A stretch of 64,000 nucleotides of DNA from Sphingomonas morindae. Its GTDB lineage: Bacteria; Pseudomonadota; Alphaproteobacteria; Sphingomonadales; Sphingomonadaceae. Within the stretch, counting starts at the first letter, position 1; every line of letters starts with the position of its first letter. Under the pieces are notes generated by a model. That model did not search any database. It had not been told where the DNA came from and saw only the letters and a list, made by a program, of their open reading frames with translations. The position numbers and the translations under genes are program-made. Of the stretch, positions 15,344 through 27,315 are shown piece after piece. The stretch covers positions 2,186,001-2,250,000 of the forward strand of contig NZ_CP084930.1 in assembly GCF_023822065.1 (NCBI RefSeq), in the 5' to 3' direction.

Positions 15344-16417
15344 TCACGCCTCGCGCTGCGCCACCTGCGGCGCCAGCCCGCTCTTCCGCTCCAGCGCCAC
15401 CTTGGTCATGGCGACCAGCGGATCGGCGAACATCAGGCCGAGCAGCCCGAACAGCGCGCCGAGCAGCAGCTGCATGCCGAGCACCAGCGCCGGCGCGAGA
15501 TCGACCGAGCGGCGCGCCACGATCGGCACGATCACATAGCCGTCGAGGATCTGCACCATCGCATAGGCGCCCACCGCCAGCAGGCCGGTGGTGGTGCCCG
15601 CCGAGAAGCCGACCAGGATCGTCAGCGCGCCCGAGATGATCGCGCCGATATTGGGGAGGAAGGCGAGCAGCCCGGTGAGAATGCCCAGCAGCAGCGCCAT
15701 CGGCACGCCGACCAGCGACAGCGCGACCCCGATGAACACGCCTTCCACCGCCATGCCGAGCAGCCGCCCGGCCATGAGCCGGCGCATGGTGTGCGCCATG
15801 TCGGAGGTGGTGCGATAGAAGCCGGCGCGCTTCTCCATGGGCAGCAGCCAGGCGAAGCCGCGCTCGTAGATGCGCGGTTCGGCGGCGATGAACAGGCCGA
15901 GCACGATGATCATCGCACCCGAGGTGACCGCGCCCAGCGCGGTGCCGACCGCGCTGGTCAGCTGGCCGAGCGATCCCATCAGCTGCTTGGACAAAGCGGT
16001 CATCGTGCCGCCCCCCTGGGGCAGCAGGCCGAAGCTTTCCGCCCAGCCCTCGACGCGCTGGACCTGGAGCGTCACCACCGTCTTCAGCGCCTCGAACTGA
16101 CCGACCAGCTCAACCCCGGCATAATAGACGACGCCCAGCAGGAAGGCGAAGGCGACGAGCGCGACGATCGCGATGCGCAGCCCGCGCCGGATCGGCAGCA
16201 CCCGCCCCAGCAGCCGGGCGCCGCCGTCCAGCATGGCCGCGAACACCGTGCCGCCCACGATCAGCAGCAGCGGCTGGGCCAGGACATAGATCAGCACCAC
16301 GGCGAGGATCACCGAAACCCACACGATCGCGCGGGTCAGCTCGGCGCGCGTGCGGGGATCGCTGAGCGTCAGCGGGCCCGGCGCCTCGGGCGCGCGGCGC
16401 GCCTCCTCGTCGGTCAT
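15344..16417 (-). CDS. AI-2E family transporter (PerM/TqsA-like membrane protein)
   Basis: 357 residues from ATG 16417, overlapping the lepB stop by 4 bases. About eight hydrophobic segments with the family features: a soluble amphipathic stretch (residues ~110-160) after the third helix, then IIVLGLFIAAEPRIYERG, and LLLGILTGLLAFLPNIGAIISG followed by YVIVPIVARRSVDLAPALVL. The family includes autoinducer-2 exporters and Na+/H+ antiporter-type proteins, so the substrate is open. Co-transcribed with lepB, acpS and pdxJ. Confidence 0.9.
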   Translation of the reverse strand: MTDEEARRAPEAPGPLTLSDPRTRAELTRAIVWVSVILAVVLIYVLAQPLLLIVGGTVFAAMLDGGARLLGRVLPIRRGLRIAIVALVAFAFLLGVVYYAGVELVGQFEALKTVVTLQVQRVEGWAESFGLLPQGGGTMTALSKQLMGSLGQLTSAVGTALGAVTSGAMIIVLGLFIAAEPRIYERGFAWLLPMEKRAGFYRTTSDMAHTMRRLMAGRLLGMAVEGVFIGVALSLVGVPMALLLGILTGLLAFLPNIGAIISGALTILVGFSAGTTTGLLAVGAYAMVQILDGYVIVPIVARRSVDLAPALVLGMQLLLGALFGLLGLMFADPLVAMTKVALERKSGLAPQVAQREA

Positions 16418-17301
16418 CGCGGCGCGCCGGCGCGCGCGGGGTGCAGGCTGGTGCCGCTGCGGCCGCCGCGCAGCGCGGTGAACCAGCTCAGCGGGTTGTA
16501 CCATTGGGACGAGCCATCGAGCGAGAAGGTGATGAACTCGGCCCGACCGCCCAGATTTTCCCACGGCACCGGGCCGCCCAGGCCCAGCTCCTCGATCGGA
16601 TAGCGGCTGTCGGCCGATTCGTCGCGATTGTCGCCCATCACGAAGACATGGCCCGCCGGCACGGTGATGGGCCCATAATCATCGCCCGAGCCGGGGATAT
16701 AGCCCATGTCGATCGTGTCGTAGCTGCGGCCTGAGGGCAAGGTCTCGCGGAAGCGGGGCAGCGCGCAATAGGCGCGGCCGTCCTTGCCGGTGATGCGGTA
16801 CTGCGCCTCGAGCCCGCGATCGCAGGGCACATTGGCATCGACCGGAATCATCGCCGGCGTTTCCGCGAGACGCGGGATCGGCTTGCCGTTGAGGATCACC
16901 TGGCCCTCGCGCACCTCCAGCGTATCGCCCGGCAGGCCGATCACGCGCTTGATATAGTCGCTGCTCTCGCCCGGCGGGGTGAGGATCACGACATCACCGC
17001 GCTCGGGCATGTGGCCGAAGATGCGGCCGTGCATGAAGGGCAGGACATGGAAGCTGGGCGAGGCGTAGCTCCAGCCATAGGGAAATTTCGTCACCACCAG
17101 CCGATCGCCCTTGATGAGCGTGGGCATCATCGATTCGGACGGGATGTAGAAGGGCTTGGCGATCAGGCTGTGAAAGGCCAGCACGGCCAGCACGAGCCAG
17201 AACAGGCCCTTGATCTCGGCCCACCAATCGGTGCCCTGCCTGGTCTTGCCGGCGAGCGGCGCGCGGTCGGTGGTGTCGTTCAAGCGGGGATCCTCGGTCA
17301 T
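16414..17301 (-). CDS. lepB: Signal peptidase I
   Basis: 295 residues. An N-terminal membrane helix (about 31-47) precedes the catalytic PSESMMPTL box with nucleophile S57 and the general base K118 in [12 protein letters not shown]; the C-terminal [17 protein letters not shown] box is also intact. The enzyme removes signal peptides from exported preproteins at the outer face of the inner membrane. Its ATG overlaps the acpS stop by 4 bases, so the acpS-lepB-AI-2E genes are translationally coupled. Confidence 0.97.
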   Translation of the reverse strand: MTEDPRLNDTTDRAPLAGKTRQGTDWWAEIKGLFWLVLAVLAFHSLIAKPFYIPSESMMPTLIKGDRLVVTKFPYGWSYASPSFHVLPFMHGRIFGHMPERGDVVILTPPGESSDYIKRVIGLPGDTLEVREGQVILNGKPIPRLAETPAMIPVDANVPCDRGLEAQYRITGKDGRAYCALPRFRETLPSGRSYDTIDMGYIPGSGDDYGPITVPAGHVFVMGDNRDESADSRYPIEELGLGGPVPWENLGGRAEFITFSLDGSSQWYNPLSWFTALRGGRSGTSLHPARAGAPR

Positions 17302-17705
17302 TCGGCCAGCGTCCTGGCCTCGATCACGACCAGCGCCTGGGCCCAGGGATGATCGTCGGTCATGGTGAGATGAACATGGGCGACGCAGCCTTCCGGCACC
17401 AGAGCATCAAGCCGTGCCCGGGCGCCGCCGGTGAGCGACAGGCTCGGGGCGCCGGAGGGCAGGTTGACGACTCCGATATCGCGCATGAACACGCCCTGAC
17501 GAAAGCCGGTTCCCACCGCCTTGGAAAACGCCTCCTTGGCGGCGAAGCGCTTGGCCAGGGTGGCGGCGCGCGTGAAGGGCCGGCTCTCGGCCTTGGCGCG
17601 TTCGTGATCGGTGAAGACGCGGGCGAGGAAGCGGTCGCCATGGCGATCGAGCGCGGACTGGATCCGCGTGATGTTGCACAGGTCGGAGCCCAGGCCGAGG
17701 ATCAT
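17298..17705 (-). CDS. acpS: Holo-[acyl-carrier-protein] synthase
   Basis: 135 residues. The two Mg2+/CoA-binding motifs are present: [12 protein letters not shown] at the N-terminus (D8) and [15 protein letters not shown] in the middle. It transfers 4'-phosphopantetheine from CoA to the ACP serine for fatty acid synthesis. It overlaps both neighbours by 4 bases, pdxJ upstream and lepB downstream, the classic alphaproteobacterial order. Confidence 0.97.
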   Translation of the reverse strand: MILGLGSDLCNITRIQSALDRHGDRFLARVFTDHERAKAESRPFTRAATLAKRFAAKEAFSKAVGTGFRQGVFMRDIGVVNLPSGAPSLSLTGGARARLDALVPEGCVAHVHLTMTDDHPWAQALVVIEARTLAE

Positions 17706-18424
17706 CGCGCCGCGTCCATCGCCGCGCGCATCCGCCGGATCGCCGCCTCGAGCCCCACGAAGATCGCCTCGCCGATCAGGAAATGGCCGATATTCAGCTC
17801 GCGCACCTGCGGGATCGCCGCGATCGGGGCGACATTGTCGAAGGTGAGGCCATGGCCGGCATGGACCTCGATGCCGTTCTTGGCGGCCAGCGCGGCACCA
17901 TCGGCGAGGCGGCGCAGCTCGGCGGCCTGGGCCTCGCCCTCGCTCAGCGCGTAGCGGCCGGTATGCAGCTCCACCACGGGCGCGCCGAGCGAGAGCGCCG
18001 CCTCGATCTGGCGCGGATCGGGCTCGATGAACAGGCTGACGCGCACGCCCGCCTCGCCCAGACGCGAGACGATCGGCTTGAGGTGGTTATGCTGGCGCGC
18101 CGCGTCCAGCCCGCCCTCGGTGGTCACTTCCTCGCGGCGCTCGGGCACGATGCAGGCGGCGTGCGGGCGATGGCGCAGCGCGATCGCCAGCATCTCCTCG
18201 GTGGCGGCCATCTCCAGGTTGAGCGGCAGCGCGATGCCACCGATCAGCCGGGCGATATCCTCGTCCATGATGTGGCGGCGATCCTCGCGCAGATGCGCGG
18301 TGATGCCGTCCGCGCCGGCGGCGGTGGCGATCTCCGCCGCGCGCAGCGGATCCGGGGTGCGGCCCCCGCGTGCGTTGCGGATGGTCGCGACATGATCGAT
18401 GTTTACGCCAAGCCTCAAGGTCAT
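17702..18424 (-). CDS. pdxJ: Pyridoxine 5'-phosphate synthase
   Basis: 240 residues, a TIM barrel. The start [19 protein letters not shown] and the following [28 protein letters not shown] and ELHTGRYA segments are characteristic. PdxJ condenses 1-deoxyxylulose 5-phosphate with 3-amino-2-oxopropyl phosphate, the ring-closing step of vitamin B6 synthesis. First gene of the pdxJ-acpS-lepB-AI-2E run; 65 bases separate it from pyrE. Confidence 0.97.
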   Translation of the reverse strand: MTLRLGVNIDHVATIRNARGGRTPDPLRAAEIATAAGADGITAHLREDRRHIMDEDIARLIGGIALPLNLEMAATEEMLAIALRHRPHAACIVPERREEVTTEGGLDAARQHNHLKPIVSRLGEAGVRVSLFIEPDPRQIEAALSLGAPVVELHTGRYALSEGEAQAAELRRLADGAALAAKNGIEVHAGHGLTFDNVAPIAAIPQVRELNIGHFLIGEAIFVGLEAAIRRMRAAMDAAR

Positions 18425-18489
18425 GGCGGCGAGCCTATAGCCGAACCGGGCGAAATGGCGAAGCCATGTGTCAGTCCGCGCGACGCCGG

Positions 18490-19071
18490 TCAGGCGGCGC
18501 GGCTGCCGGGCTTGATGGCGGGCAGGGCGGCGAGCGCGGGCGGCAGCGCGTCGGCCGCATAGGTCGGCACGTCGAGCCGCACCAGCGCGGTCAGCGGCAC
18601 GCCGACATCGGCCTTGCCGTTGGAACGGTCCACCAGGCAGGCCGCCGCGATCACCCGGCCGCCGGCCGCCTCGATCGCCGCGATCGCCTCGCGCGAGGAC
18701 AGGCCGGTGGTGACGACATCCTCCATCATCAGCACCTTCTGCCCGGGCTCGAGCGTGAAGCCGCGCCGCAGCTCGAACTGGCCGGTGGGCCGCTCGACGA
18801 ACATCGCCTCGACACCCAGCGCGCGCGCCATCTCATAGCCCGCGATCACGCCGCCCATGGCGGGGGAGACCACCGCCGTCACCCCGGCATGCACGGCGGG
18901 CGTCAGCCGCGAGGCGAGTTCGGCGCACAGCCGCGCGGCGCGGCGCGGATCCATCAGCACGCGCGCGCACTGGAGATAGGTGGGGCTGCGCAGCCCCGAC
19001 GAGAGGATGAAATGGCCCTCAAGCAGCGCGTCGGCCGCCCGGAACTCCGCCAGAACCTCCTCGTCCGTCAT
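18490..19071 (-). CDS. pyrE: Orotate phosphoribosyltransferase
   Basis: 193 residues from ATG 19071 with SD GAGGA. The PRPP-binding loop [18 protein letters not shown] (type I phosphoribosyltransferase) is intact, with [19 protein letters not shown] and [15 protein letters not shown] near the N-terminus. It makes orotidine 5'-phosphate from orotate and PRPP in pyrimidine synthesis. Divergent from the cytochrome oxidase operon across 168 bases; much longer in-frame extension past 19071 covers coxB antisense and is not real. Confidence 0.96.
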   Translation of the reverse strand: MTDEEVLAEFRAADALLEGHFILSSGLRSPTYLQCARVLMDPRRAARLCAELASRLTPAVHAGVTAVVSPAMGGVIAGYEMARALGVEAMFVERPTGQFELRRGFTLEPGQKVLMMEDVVTTGLSSREAIAAIEAAGGRVIAAACLVDRSNGKADVGVPLTALVRLDVPTYAADALPPALAALPAIKPGSRAA

Positions 19072-19175
19072 ATCATCCTCGAAACCGTGGTGGCCGGCCT
19101 GATAGGCGCGGGGCGCCGCCGCATCAATGCCGGGCAATTGCGGGGGCTGCGGATTCTTTTCGGGCCCGGGGCGGC

Positions 19176-19203
19176 TTGAGGCTTGCCGCCGCCACGCTAT
19201 AAC
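19176..19203 (+). promoter_or_regulatory. Sigma-70 type promoter of the cytochrome oxidase operon
   Basis: TTGAGG (19176-19181) and TATAAC (19198-19203) are separated by 16 bases, with the SD GGAGGGG and the coxB ATG (19240) following. This is one of the closest matches to the consensus in the window. Confidence 0.6.
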
Positions 19204-19239
19204 GGCGAGGATAAGGCCAAAGGCCAGTGGAGGGGTGCC

Positions 19240-22120
<2,881 letters not shown>

Positions 22121-22196
22121 ACCGGGCCATTGCGGTCTTAACTTCGCGGACGGATCGGCGTAGCAGCCGGTCCATCCGTTGCGTAAGAAGGACATG

Positions 22197-23126
22197 ATGG
22201 CGACCGTAGCCGACGCGCTCGCGGCCGAAGGCGAGCCGATCGAGGGTTTGCCCGCGGACTGGCGGGATTTTCTCGCGCTGACCAAGCCGCGGGTGATGAC
22301 GCTCGTGGTGTTCACCGGGCTGTGCGGCCTGTTGGCGGCGCCCGAATCGATCCATCCCGTGCTCGGCTTCGTCGCGATCCTCTGCATCGCGCTGGGCGCC
22401 GGCGCGGCCGGGGCGCTCAACCAATGGTATGAGGCCGATCTCGACGCCAAGATGCGCCGCACGCGCAACCGCCCGCTGCCCGCCGGGCGGATGGGGCGGC
22501 CGGCGGCGCTGCAATTCGGGGTGGGCCTCGCCGCCTTTTCGGTGATCCTGATGGGTCTGGCGGTGAATCTGCTCGCCGCCGCCATCCTGTCGGTGTCGAT
22601 CCTCTTCTATGTGCTGATCTACACCGTGTGGCTGAAGCGCCGCACGCCGCAGAACATCGTCATCGGCGGGGCGGCGGGAGCGTTTCCGGCGCTGATCGGC
22701 TGGGCCGCCGCCACGGGCCGCGTCGATCTGCTGCCCTGTCTGCTGTTCCTGCTCGTCTTCCTGTGGACGCCGCCGCACTTCTGGTCGCTCTCGCTGTTCG
22801 TCAATTCGGACTATGCGGCGGCGGGCGTGCCGATGATGTCGGTGGTGGCGGGCCCGCGGTCCACGCGCCTCCAGGCCTTTCTCTACAGCCTGCCGATGGC
22901 GGCCGTGGCGGTGGCGCCCTGGCCGATGGGGCTGACGGGGCGGCTGTACGGCGTCGCCGCGCTGGCGCTGAGCGGCCTGTTCGTGGCCCTGGCGCTGCGC
23001 ATGGCGCTCAGCGGCGAGACCGAGCCCGCGCGGATGCGCGCCGAGCGCCGGCTGTTCGGCTTTTCGGTCTTCTACCTCTTCGCGCTGTTCGGGGTGCTCG
23101 TGATCGACCGCTGGTTTCCGCTGTGA
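22197..23126 (+). CDS. ctaB: Protoheme IX farnesyltransferase (heme O synthase)
   Basis: 309 residues from ATG 22197, preferred for SD AAGAAGGA; TTG 22179 and ATG 22194 are alternatives. It is a UbiA-superfamily prenyltransferase with nine or so helices, the [20 protein letters not shown] Asp-rich prenyl-PP motif and a second [15 protein letters not shown] segment. It farnesylates heme B to heme O on the way to heme A for subunit I. Lies 76 bases after ctaD in the same operon. Confidence 0.96.
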   Translation: MATVADALAAEGEPIEGLPADWRDFLALTKPRVMTLVVFTGLCGLLAAPESIHPVLGFVAILCIALGAGAAGALNQWYEADLDAKMRRTRNRPLPAGRMGRPAALQFGVGLAAFSVILMGLAVNLLAAAILSVSILFYVLIYTVWLKRRTPQNIVIGGAAGAFPALIGWAAATGRVDLLPCLLFLLVFLWTPPHFWSLSLFVNSDYAAAGVPMMSVVAGPRSTRLQAFLYSLPMAAVAVAPWPMGLTGRLYGVAALALSGLFVALALRMALSGETEPARMRAERRLFGFSVFYLFALFGVLVIDRWFPL

Positions 23127-23281
23127 CCGATCCGCGCGATCCGGCGGGCGAGCAGGCCCGGCTGCGCCAGGACGAGGCGATTCGCGCGCGTCAGCGGTCG
23201 CGCGCCAAGGTGACGGCGCTGCTCCTGTTCGCGCTGGTGCTGCTCTTCTACGCGCTCAGCATCGCCAAGATGGTGAAGTGA
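23123..23281 (+). CDS. Small single-helix protein between ctaB and ctaG (CoxF-like position)
   Basis: 52 residues from GTG 23123, overlapping the ctaB stop by 4 bases and the ctaG GTG start by 4. The N-terminal half is charged ([18 protein letters not shown]), the C-terminal half one membrane helix ([20 protein letters not shown]). Small proteins of this type occupy the same slot in other alphaproteobacterial oxidase operons and are presumed assembly or subunit-IV-like factors. The double GTGA overlaps indicate it is translated between ctaB and ctaG. Function not shown. Confidence 0.75.
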   Translation: MTDPRDPAGEQARLRQDEAIRARQRSRAKVTALLLFALVLLFYALSIAKMVK

Positions 23282-23823
23282 CGAGGCGGCGGAACCGGCG
23301 CACGGGGCTTTTGGCGGCGGCGGTGGCCTGCCTGATGGTGGGGCTCGGCTTCGCGGCGGTGCCGCTCTACCGCATGTTCTGCCAGGCGACCGGCTATGGC
23401 GGCGCGGCCCGGATCGATCAGGGCGCGCGCGCGCCGGGGGCGATCGGCCGGCGGGTGCTGGTGCGGTTCGATGCTAATGTGAACAGCAAGCTGCCCTGGC
23501 GCTTCGGCCCCGAGACGCCGGCGATGACGGTGCCGATCGGCGCCCGCCAGATCGCCTTTTTCGAGGCGACCAATCTGAGCGATCACAGCATCACCGGCTC
23601 GGCCGCCTTCAACATCAGCCCCGACCAGGCGGCGACCTATTTCGTGAAGGTGCAGTGTTTCTGCTTCACCCAGCAGACGCTGGGCCCCGGCGAGACGCAG
23701 CGCATGCCGGTGGTCTTCTATGTCGATCCCGCGATCACCAAGGATCCCGATGCCGCGCGGGTGGGCGAGATCACGCTCAGCTACACCTTCTATCCGGTGG
23801 ACCGGCCGGCCGCCGCCCGCTAA
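23278..23823 (+). CDS. ctaG: Cytochrome c oxidase assembly protein CtaG (Cox11 family)
   Basis: 181 residues from GTG 23278. N-terminal membrane helix (about 9-28), then PLYRMFCQATGYGG with the conserved Cys, and the copper-binding VKVQCFCFTQQTLGPGE motif (CFCF) in the periplasmic domain. It inserts CuB into subunit I. The preceding small gene and ctaG share a GTGA overlap. Confidence 0.96.
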   Translation: MTRRRNRRTGLLAAAVACLMVGLGFAAVPLYRMFCQATGYGGAARIDQGARAPGAIGRRVLVRFDANVNSKLPWRFGPETPAMTVPIGARQIAFFEATNLSDHSITGSAAFNISPDQAATYFVKVQCFCFTQQTLGPGETQRMPVVFYVDPAITKDPDAARVGEITLSYTFYPVDRPAAAR

Positions 23824-23870
23824 GCTTCCCCCAACAGGCCCGCAAAGGGTCGGATCATGGGGTAGGACGC

Positions 23871-24689
23871 ATGGCCGGCGCGAAGAACCACCAATATCAT
23901 ATCCTGCCACCCAGCCCGTGGCCGATCCTCAGCGCCTTCTCGGCGCTGACGCTCGCGGGCGGGCTGATCATGTTCATGCATTCGGTGAAGTTCGGCGGGC
24001 TGGTGCTGCCGCTCGGCCTGGCGTGCGTGCTGGCCTGCATGGGCTTCTGGTGGGCCGATGTGATCCGCGAGGGGAAGGAGGGGCATCACACGCCGGTGGT
24101 GGCGCTGCATCTGCGCTACGGCATGATCCTGTTCATCGCCTCGGAGGTGATGTTCTTCGTCGGCTGGTTCTGGGCCTATTTCGATGCCGCGCTCTTCCCC
24201 AAGGCGGTGGAGGCGGTGGGCGGCGTGTGGCCCCCCAAGGGCATGGAGCTTATCAACCCCTTCCACTTCCCACTGCTCAACACGCTGATCCTGCTCTGCT
24301 CGGGCACCACCGTCACCTGGGCGCACCATGCGCTGATCCATGGCGACCGGCGCGGGCTGAAGCAGGGGCTGTGGTGCACCATCGCGCTCGGCCTGCTGTT
24401 CAGCAGCATCCAGGCCTATGAATATGTGCATGCGCCCTTCGCCTTCAAAGGCCATATCTACGGCGCCACCTTCTTCATGGCGACGGGCTTCCATGGCTTC
24501 CACGTCATAGTCGGCACGATCTTCCTGATCATCTGCCAGATCCGCGCCTATCGCGGCGATTTCACGCCGCGCGCCCATTTCGGCTTCGAGGCGGCCGCCT
24601 GGTATTGGCATTTCGTCGACGTGGTGTGGCTGTTCCTCTTCCTCGTCATCTATGTGTGGGGCAGCGCCGGGGCGACCTACGCGCCCTGA
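23871..24689 (+). CDS. ctaE: Cytochrome c oxidase subunit III
   Basis: 272 residues from ATG 23871. Seven-helix subunit with KNHQYHILPPSPWPI at the N-terminus, FIASEVMFFVGWFWAYFDAAL, NTLILLCSGTTVTWAHHAL and the ending HFVDVVWLFLFLVIYVWG, all typical. It stabilises proton uptake of subunit I. 47 bases after ctaG. Confidence 0.97.
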   Translation: MAGAKNHQYHILPPSPWPILSAFSALTLAGGLIMFMHSVKFGGLVLPLGLACVLACMGFWWADVIREGKEGHHTPVVALHLRYGMILFIASEVMFFVGWFWAYFDAALFPKAVEAVGGVWPPKGMELINPFHFPLLNTLILLCSGTTVTWAHHALIHGDRRGLKQGLWCTIALGLLFSSIQAYEYVHAPFAFKGHIYGATFFMATGFHGFHVIVGTIFLIICQIRAYRGDFTPRAHFGFEAAAWYWHFVDVVWLFLFLVIYVWGSAGATYAP

Positions 24690-24735
24690 CGCGGCGGCTA
24701 TCGCGGGCGCGCCGGCGCCGGCTATAAGGATGGTC

Positions 24736-25131
24736 ATGGACGATCCCGCGCCCGCGCTTCCGCCGCCGCCCCGCCTTGTCGCGATCGGCCTGAAGGGCCT
24801 GTGTCCGCGCTGCGGGGCGCCGACTTTGTTCTCGGGGCTGATCGCCTTCGCGCCGCGCTGCGCCGCCTGCGGGCTGGATTTCACGGCCTTCAATGTCGGC
24901 GACGGGCCGGCGGCCTTTCTCACGCTGATCGTGGGCACCTTGGTGTGCATCGGCGCGATCGCGCTGGAGCTGACCGCGCATCCGCCCTTCTGGGTGCATG
25001 TGCTGATCTGGGTGCCGGTGACGCTCGGGCTGGTGCTGGTGCTGCTGCGCGTCGCCAAGGCGATGCTGCTCGCCTCCGAATATCGCAACCGCGCGGGCGA
25101 GGGCCGGCTGGCGGAGCGCGATCCGCGATGA
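24736..25131 (+). CDS. DUF983 zinc-ribbon membrane protein
   Basis: 131 residues from ATG 24736 (ATG 24730 is also possible). A CPRCGAPTLF and RCAACGLDF pair forms a zinc ribbon at residues about 22-45, followed by two membrane helices. DUF983 genes recur between ctaE and surf1 in alphaproteobacterial oxidase operons, which suggests a role in oxidase assembly, possibly metal handling, but none is proven. Its stop overlaps the surf1 start (ATGA). Confidence 0.9.
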   Translation: MDDPAPALPPPPRLVAIGLKGLCPRCGAPTLFSGLIAFAPRCAACGLDFTAFNVGDGPAAFLTLIVGTLVCIGAIALELTAHPPFWVHVLIWVPVTLGLVLVLLRVAKAMLLASEYRNRAGEGRLAERDPR

Positions 25132-25715
25132 GCCTGCGCGCGCGCGTGCCGCTCGGGCCGACCCTGCTGGTCGCCGCCGCCGTGGCGCTGATGATCGGGC
25201 TGGGCGTGTGGCAGCTGCGCCGTATGCACGAAAAGGAGGCGCTGCTCGCCCGCTACGCCCAGGCCGCCACCTTGCCGCCGCGCGCCTTTCCGCGCGATCG
25301 CAGGGCGGTGGACGCGCTGTTCCGGCGCGCCGAAGCCTTTTGCCTGGCGCCCGTCACATGGCGCGCCGGCGCCGGCCGCGATCGCGCCGGAGAGCCCGGC
25401 TATCGCCATATCGTGGAGTGCAGCACCGGCGCCGAGGGACCCGGCGTGGCGCTGGACATGGGCTGGTCGAAAAGCCCCTCGGCGCCGCAGGGCTGGCGCG
25501 GCGGCACGGTGCGCGGGGTGATCGGGCCCGATCGCGGCGGCCAGATCCTGCTCGTCGCCGACCAGCCCGCCCCCGGCCTGCGCGCGAGCGCGGTGCCGAC
25601 GATGGACGATATCCCGAACAATCATCTGGCCTATGCGGTGCAGTGGTTCCTGTTCGCGGGCATGGCGGTGATCATCTACGCGCTGGTGCTGCGCCGCCGC
25701 GCGCGCGAAGGCTGA
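25128..25715 (+). CDS. SURF1-family cytochrome oxidase assembly protein (short form)
   Basis: 195 residues. Two membrane helices flank a periplasmic domain: LGVWQLRRMHEKEALLARY after the first helix is the SURF1 signature, and MDDIPNNHLAYAVQWFLFAGMA with the second helix closes it. At 195 residues it is shorter than typical bacterial SURF1 (about 230-250), with a reduced middle domain. It is implicated in heme A delivery to subunit I. Last gene of the oxidase operon. Confidence 0.9.
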   Translation: MSLRARVPLGPTLLVAAAVALMIGLGVWQLRRMHEKEALLARYAQAATLPPRAFPRDRRAVDALFRRAEAFCLAPVTWRAGAGRDRAGEPGYRHIVECSTGAEGPGVALDMGWSKSPSAPQGWRGGTVRGVIGPDRGGQILLVADQPAPGLRASAVPTMDDIPNNHLAYAVQWFLFAGMAVIIYALVLRRRAREG

Positions 25716-25791
25716 GTGCGGCGGACCCGCGTTGCAAATCGCCATGGAAGCGCGCAGGAGAACGGCACCGGCGGGACGGCAAGAGGTGAAG

Positions 25792-26445
25792 ATGATGCGG
25801 ATCGGGGTGGCGGCATTGGCACTGGCGCTGGCGGGTCCGGCGATCGCGGCCGAGGCGCCGCCGCTGGAGGGCGGTGCCACCTTCATCAGCCCGATGGGTG
25901 AGCCGTTCCGCTCGACCGACGGGCTCTCCGGCGCCGAACATTGGTTCCGCGAGGCCGATGCCGATCATGACGGCCGCATCACCCGCGAGGAGATGCGCGC
26001 CGATGCCGAACGCTTCTTCAAGAAGCTCGACCAGGATGGCGATGGCGAGATCGGTCCGGACGAGATCACCCGCTACGAGACCGAGATCGCGCCCGAGATC
26101 CGCGTCGCCAGCACCATGGGCGACATGTCGCTCGCCAAGACGGACGATCAGGGCAATGTGACGCCCCCGCCTTACCCGACCCGGCTGGGCGCGGGCCGCT
26201 TCGGCTATCTCGACATGCCCGAGCCGATCATCACCGCCGACACCAATATGGACCGCGCGATCACGCGCGCCGAGTTCGACACCGCCGCCTTCCGCCGGTT
26301 CAAGATGCTCGACACCGATGGCGACGGCGCCATCACCCGCGCCGAGCTACCCAAGCTCTCCGCCAAGGCCGCGACCAGCTTCGGTCATGGCCATGGCGGC
26401 GGCGGCGGGGGCGGGCGTGGCGGCCGGGGGCATGGCCGGCATTGA
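25792..26445 (+). CDS. Secreted EF-hand calcium-binding protein
   Basis: 217 residues (ATG 25792, SD AGAGG; ATG 25795 equally possible). A signal peptide of about 20 residues ends AIAA. Four EF-hand loops follow: DADHDGRITREE (about 56-67), DQDGDGEIGPDE (80-91), DTNMDRAITRAE (150-161, with less canonical centre) and DTDGDGAITRAE (174-185). The C-terminus is a Gly/His-rich tail (GHGHGGGGGGG). A periplasmic or secreted Ca2+-binding role is likely; the His/Gly tail might bind other metals. The last 99 bases overlap the 3' end of the gene on the other strand. Confidence 0.88.
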   Translation: MMRIGVAALALALAGPAIAAEAPPLEGGATFISPMGEPFRSTDGLSGAEHWFREADADHDGRITREEMRADAERFFKKLDQDGDGEIGPDEITRYETEIAPEIRVASTMGDMSLAKTDDQGNVTPPPYPTRLGAGRFGYLDMPEPIITADTNMDRAITRAEFDTAAFRRFKMLDTDGDGAITRAELPKLSAKAATSFGHGHGGGGGGGRGGRGHGRH

Positions 26446-26982
26446 TCGCGCGCCGGGCGCGGGCGCCGTGGCGGCGCGCGCGATGGCGCCGAGCGTGGCG
26501 CGGCGAATCAGCCCGCTCGCCGGGCGGATCAGCCGCCCGTAGCGGCGCATCGCCCGCTGCGCGTCCGCATCGGCGCAGTGGATGCGCGTTTCGGTGACGA
26601 GGCAGGCGCCGTCCGCGTGCGGCGACGCGCTGTAGCCGATCGCCAGCCGCGCCACTCCGGCCCGGATCTGCGCGAAATCGGCCGCGTCGCGCAGCGGCAC
26701 GAGGCCGGGATCGGCGCGCCAGAAGCGCCCCGCCAGCCCGAACACGATATAGGTCGTGGCCTGATCCAGAACGGTGAAATCCTCCCGCCGGAACGAGAGC
26801 GGTCCCGCGCCCATCAGCCGCGCGGGCAAGAGGCGCAGCGCCAGCAAGGCGGCGGCAAGCGGCAGGCGTTCGGGCCGGAAGGCGGCGGCGGCGGCGATCA
26901 CCCGCTCTGGCGGGGCAGCGATGACCCGGCCGTGCCGGTGGCGGATGTGCCAGCGGGGGCAATGGCGATCGAGGCAGCGCAT
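26347..26982 (-). CDS. Hypothetical protein, possibly SRPBCC/DUF2867-like
   Basis: 211 residues, not firmly recognised. The order of segments (FRREDFTVLDQATTYIVFGL, then HCADADAQRAMRRYGRLIRP and LIRRATLGAIARAA) recalls helix-grip SRPBCC or DUF2867-type proteins that end in a RYWxxIRP-like helix. No signal peptide. No clear SD precedes ATG 26982, so the start is uncertain. The last ~33 residues are Ala/Pro/Met-rich and encoded antisense to the EF-hand gene's Gly-rich tail, where conservation is unlikely. Confidence 0.5.
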   Translation of the reverse strand: MRCLDRHCPRWHIRHRHGRVIAAPPERVIAAAAAFRPERLPLAAALLALRLLPARLMGAGPLSFRREDFTVLDQATTYIVFGLAGRFWRADPGLVPLRDAADFAQIRAGVARLAIGYSASPHADGACLVTETRIHCADADAQRAMRRYGRLIRPASGLIRRATLGAIARAATAPAPGARSMPAMPPAATPAPAAAAMAMTEAGRGLGGELG

Positions 26983-27052
26983 CCGGGCAGGATCGGCGAT
27001 CGCGCTTTGCGCCGCCAGTCCGCAATATCACCAGGGCCCGCCGGCGGCCGGA

Positions 27053-27229
27053 TCAGGCCATGCGGCCGGCGGCGAACCAGATGCGCGTGGCCTGGGTGCG
27101 CATGATCGGCGCGCCGCAATAGCGGCACTGGGCGCGGCGGATCTCGCCATCGCCGCCCTCCTTGATCTCGGCGGGCGTGTGCCTGCCCGCCGCGCACCGC
27201 TCGCGCCGTGTCAGTCGCCGTGTCGCCAT
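27053..27229 (-). CDS. Small zinc-ribbon-like protein (58 residues)
   Basis: 58 residues from ATG 27229, with a strong SD AAGGAGG 8 bases upstream. It is Arg-rich at the N-terminus (MATRRLTRRERCAAGRHTPA) and has one CRYCGAPIMR knuckle plus C12, H17, enough for a single zinc site (C12/H17/C35/C38). Such proteins are often nucleic acid or protein-binding adaptors. It lies 70 bases upstream of the SRPBCC-like gene on the same strand. No function can be assigned, but codon usage and SD support it as real. Confidence 0.65.
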   Translation of the reverse strand: MATRRLTRRERCAAGRHTPAEIKEGGDGEIRRAQCRYCGAPIMRTQATRIWFAAGRMA

Positions 27230-27315
27230 CGCCTGCCTCCTTGCTGGAGACGGGCTTGTGCCAGCCTTGCCGGGCGCGCGAATGTCGGTCGCGTGTCGGC
27301 GAGTTGCGGCGCTTG

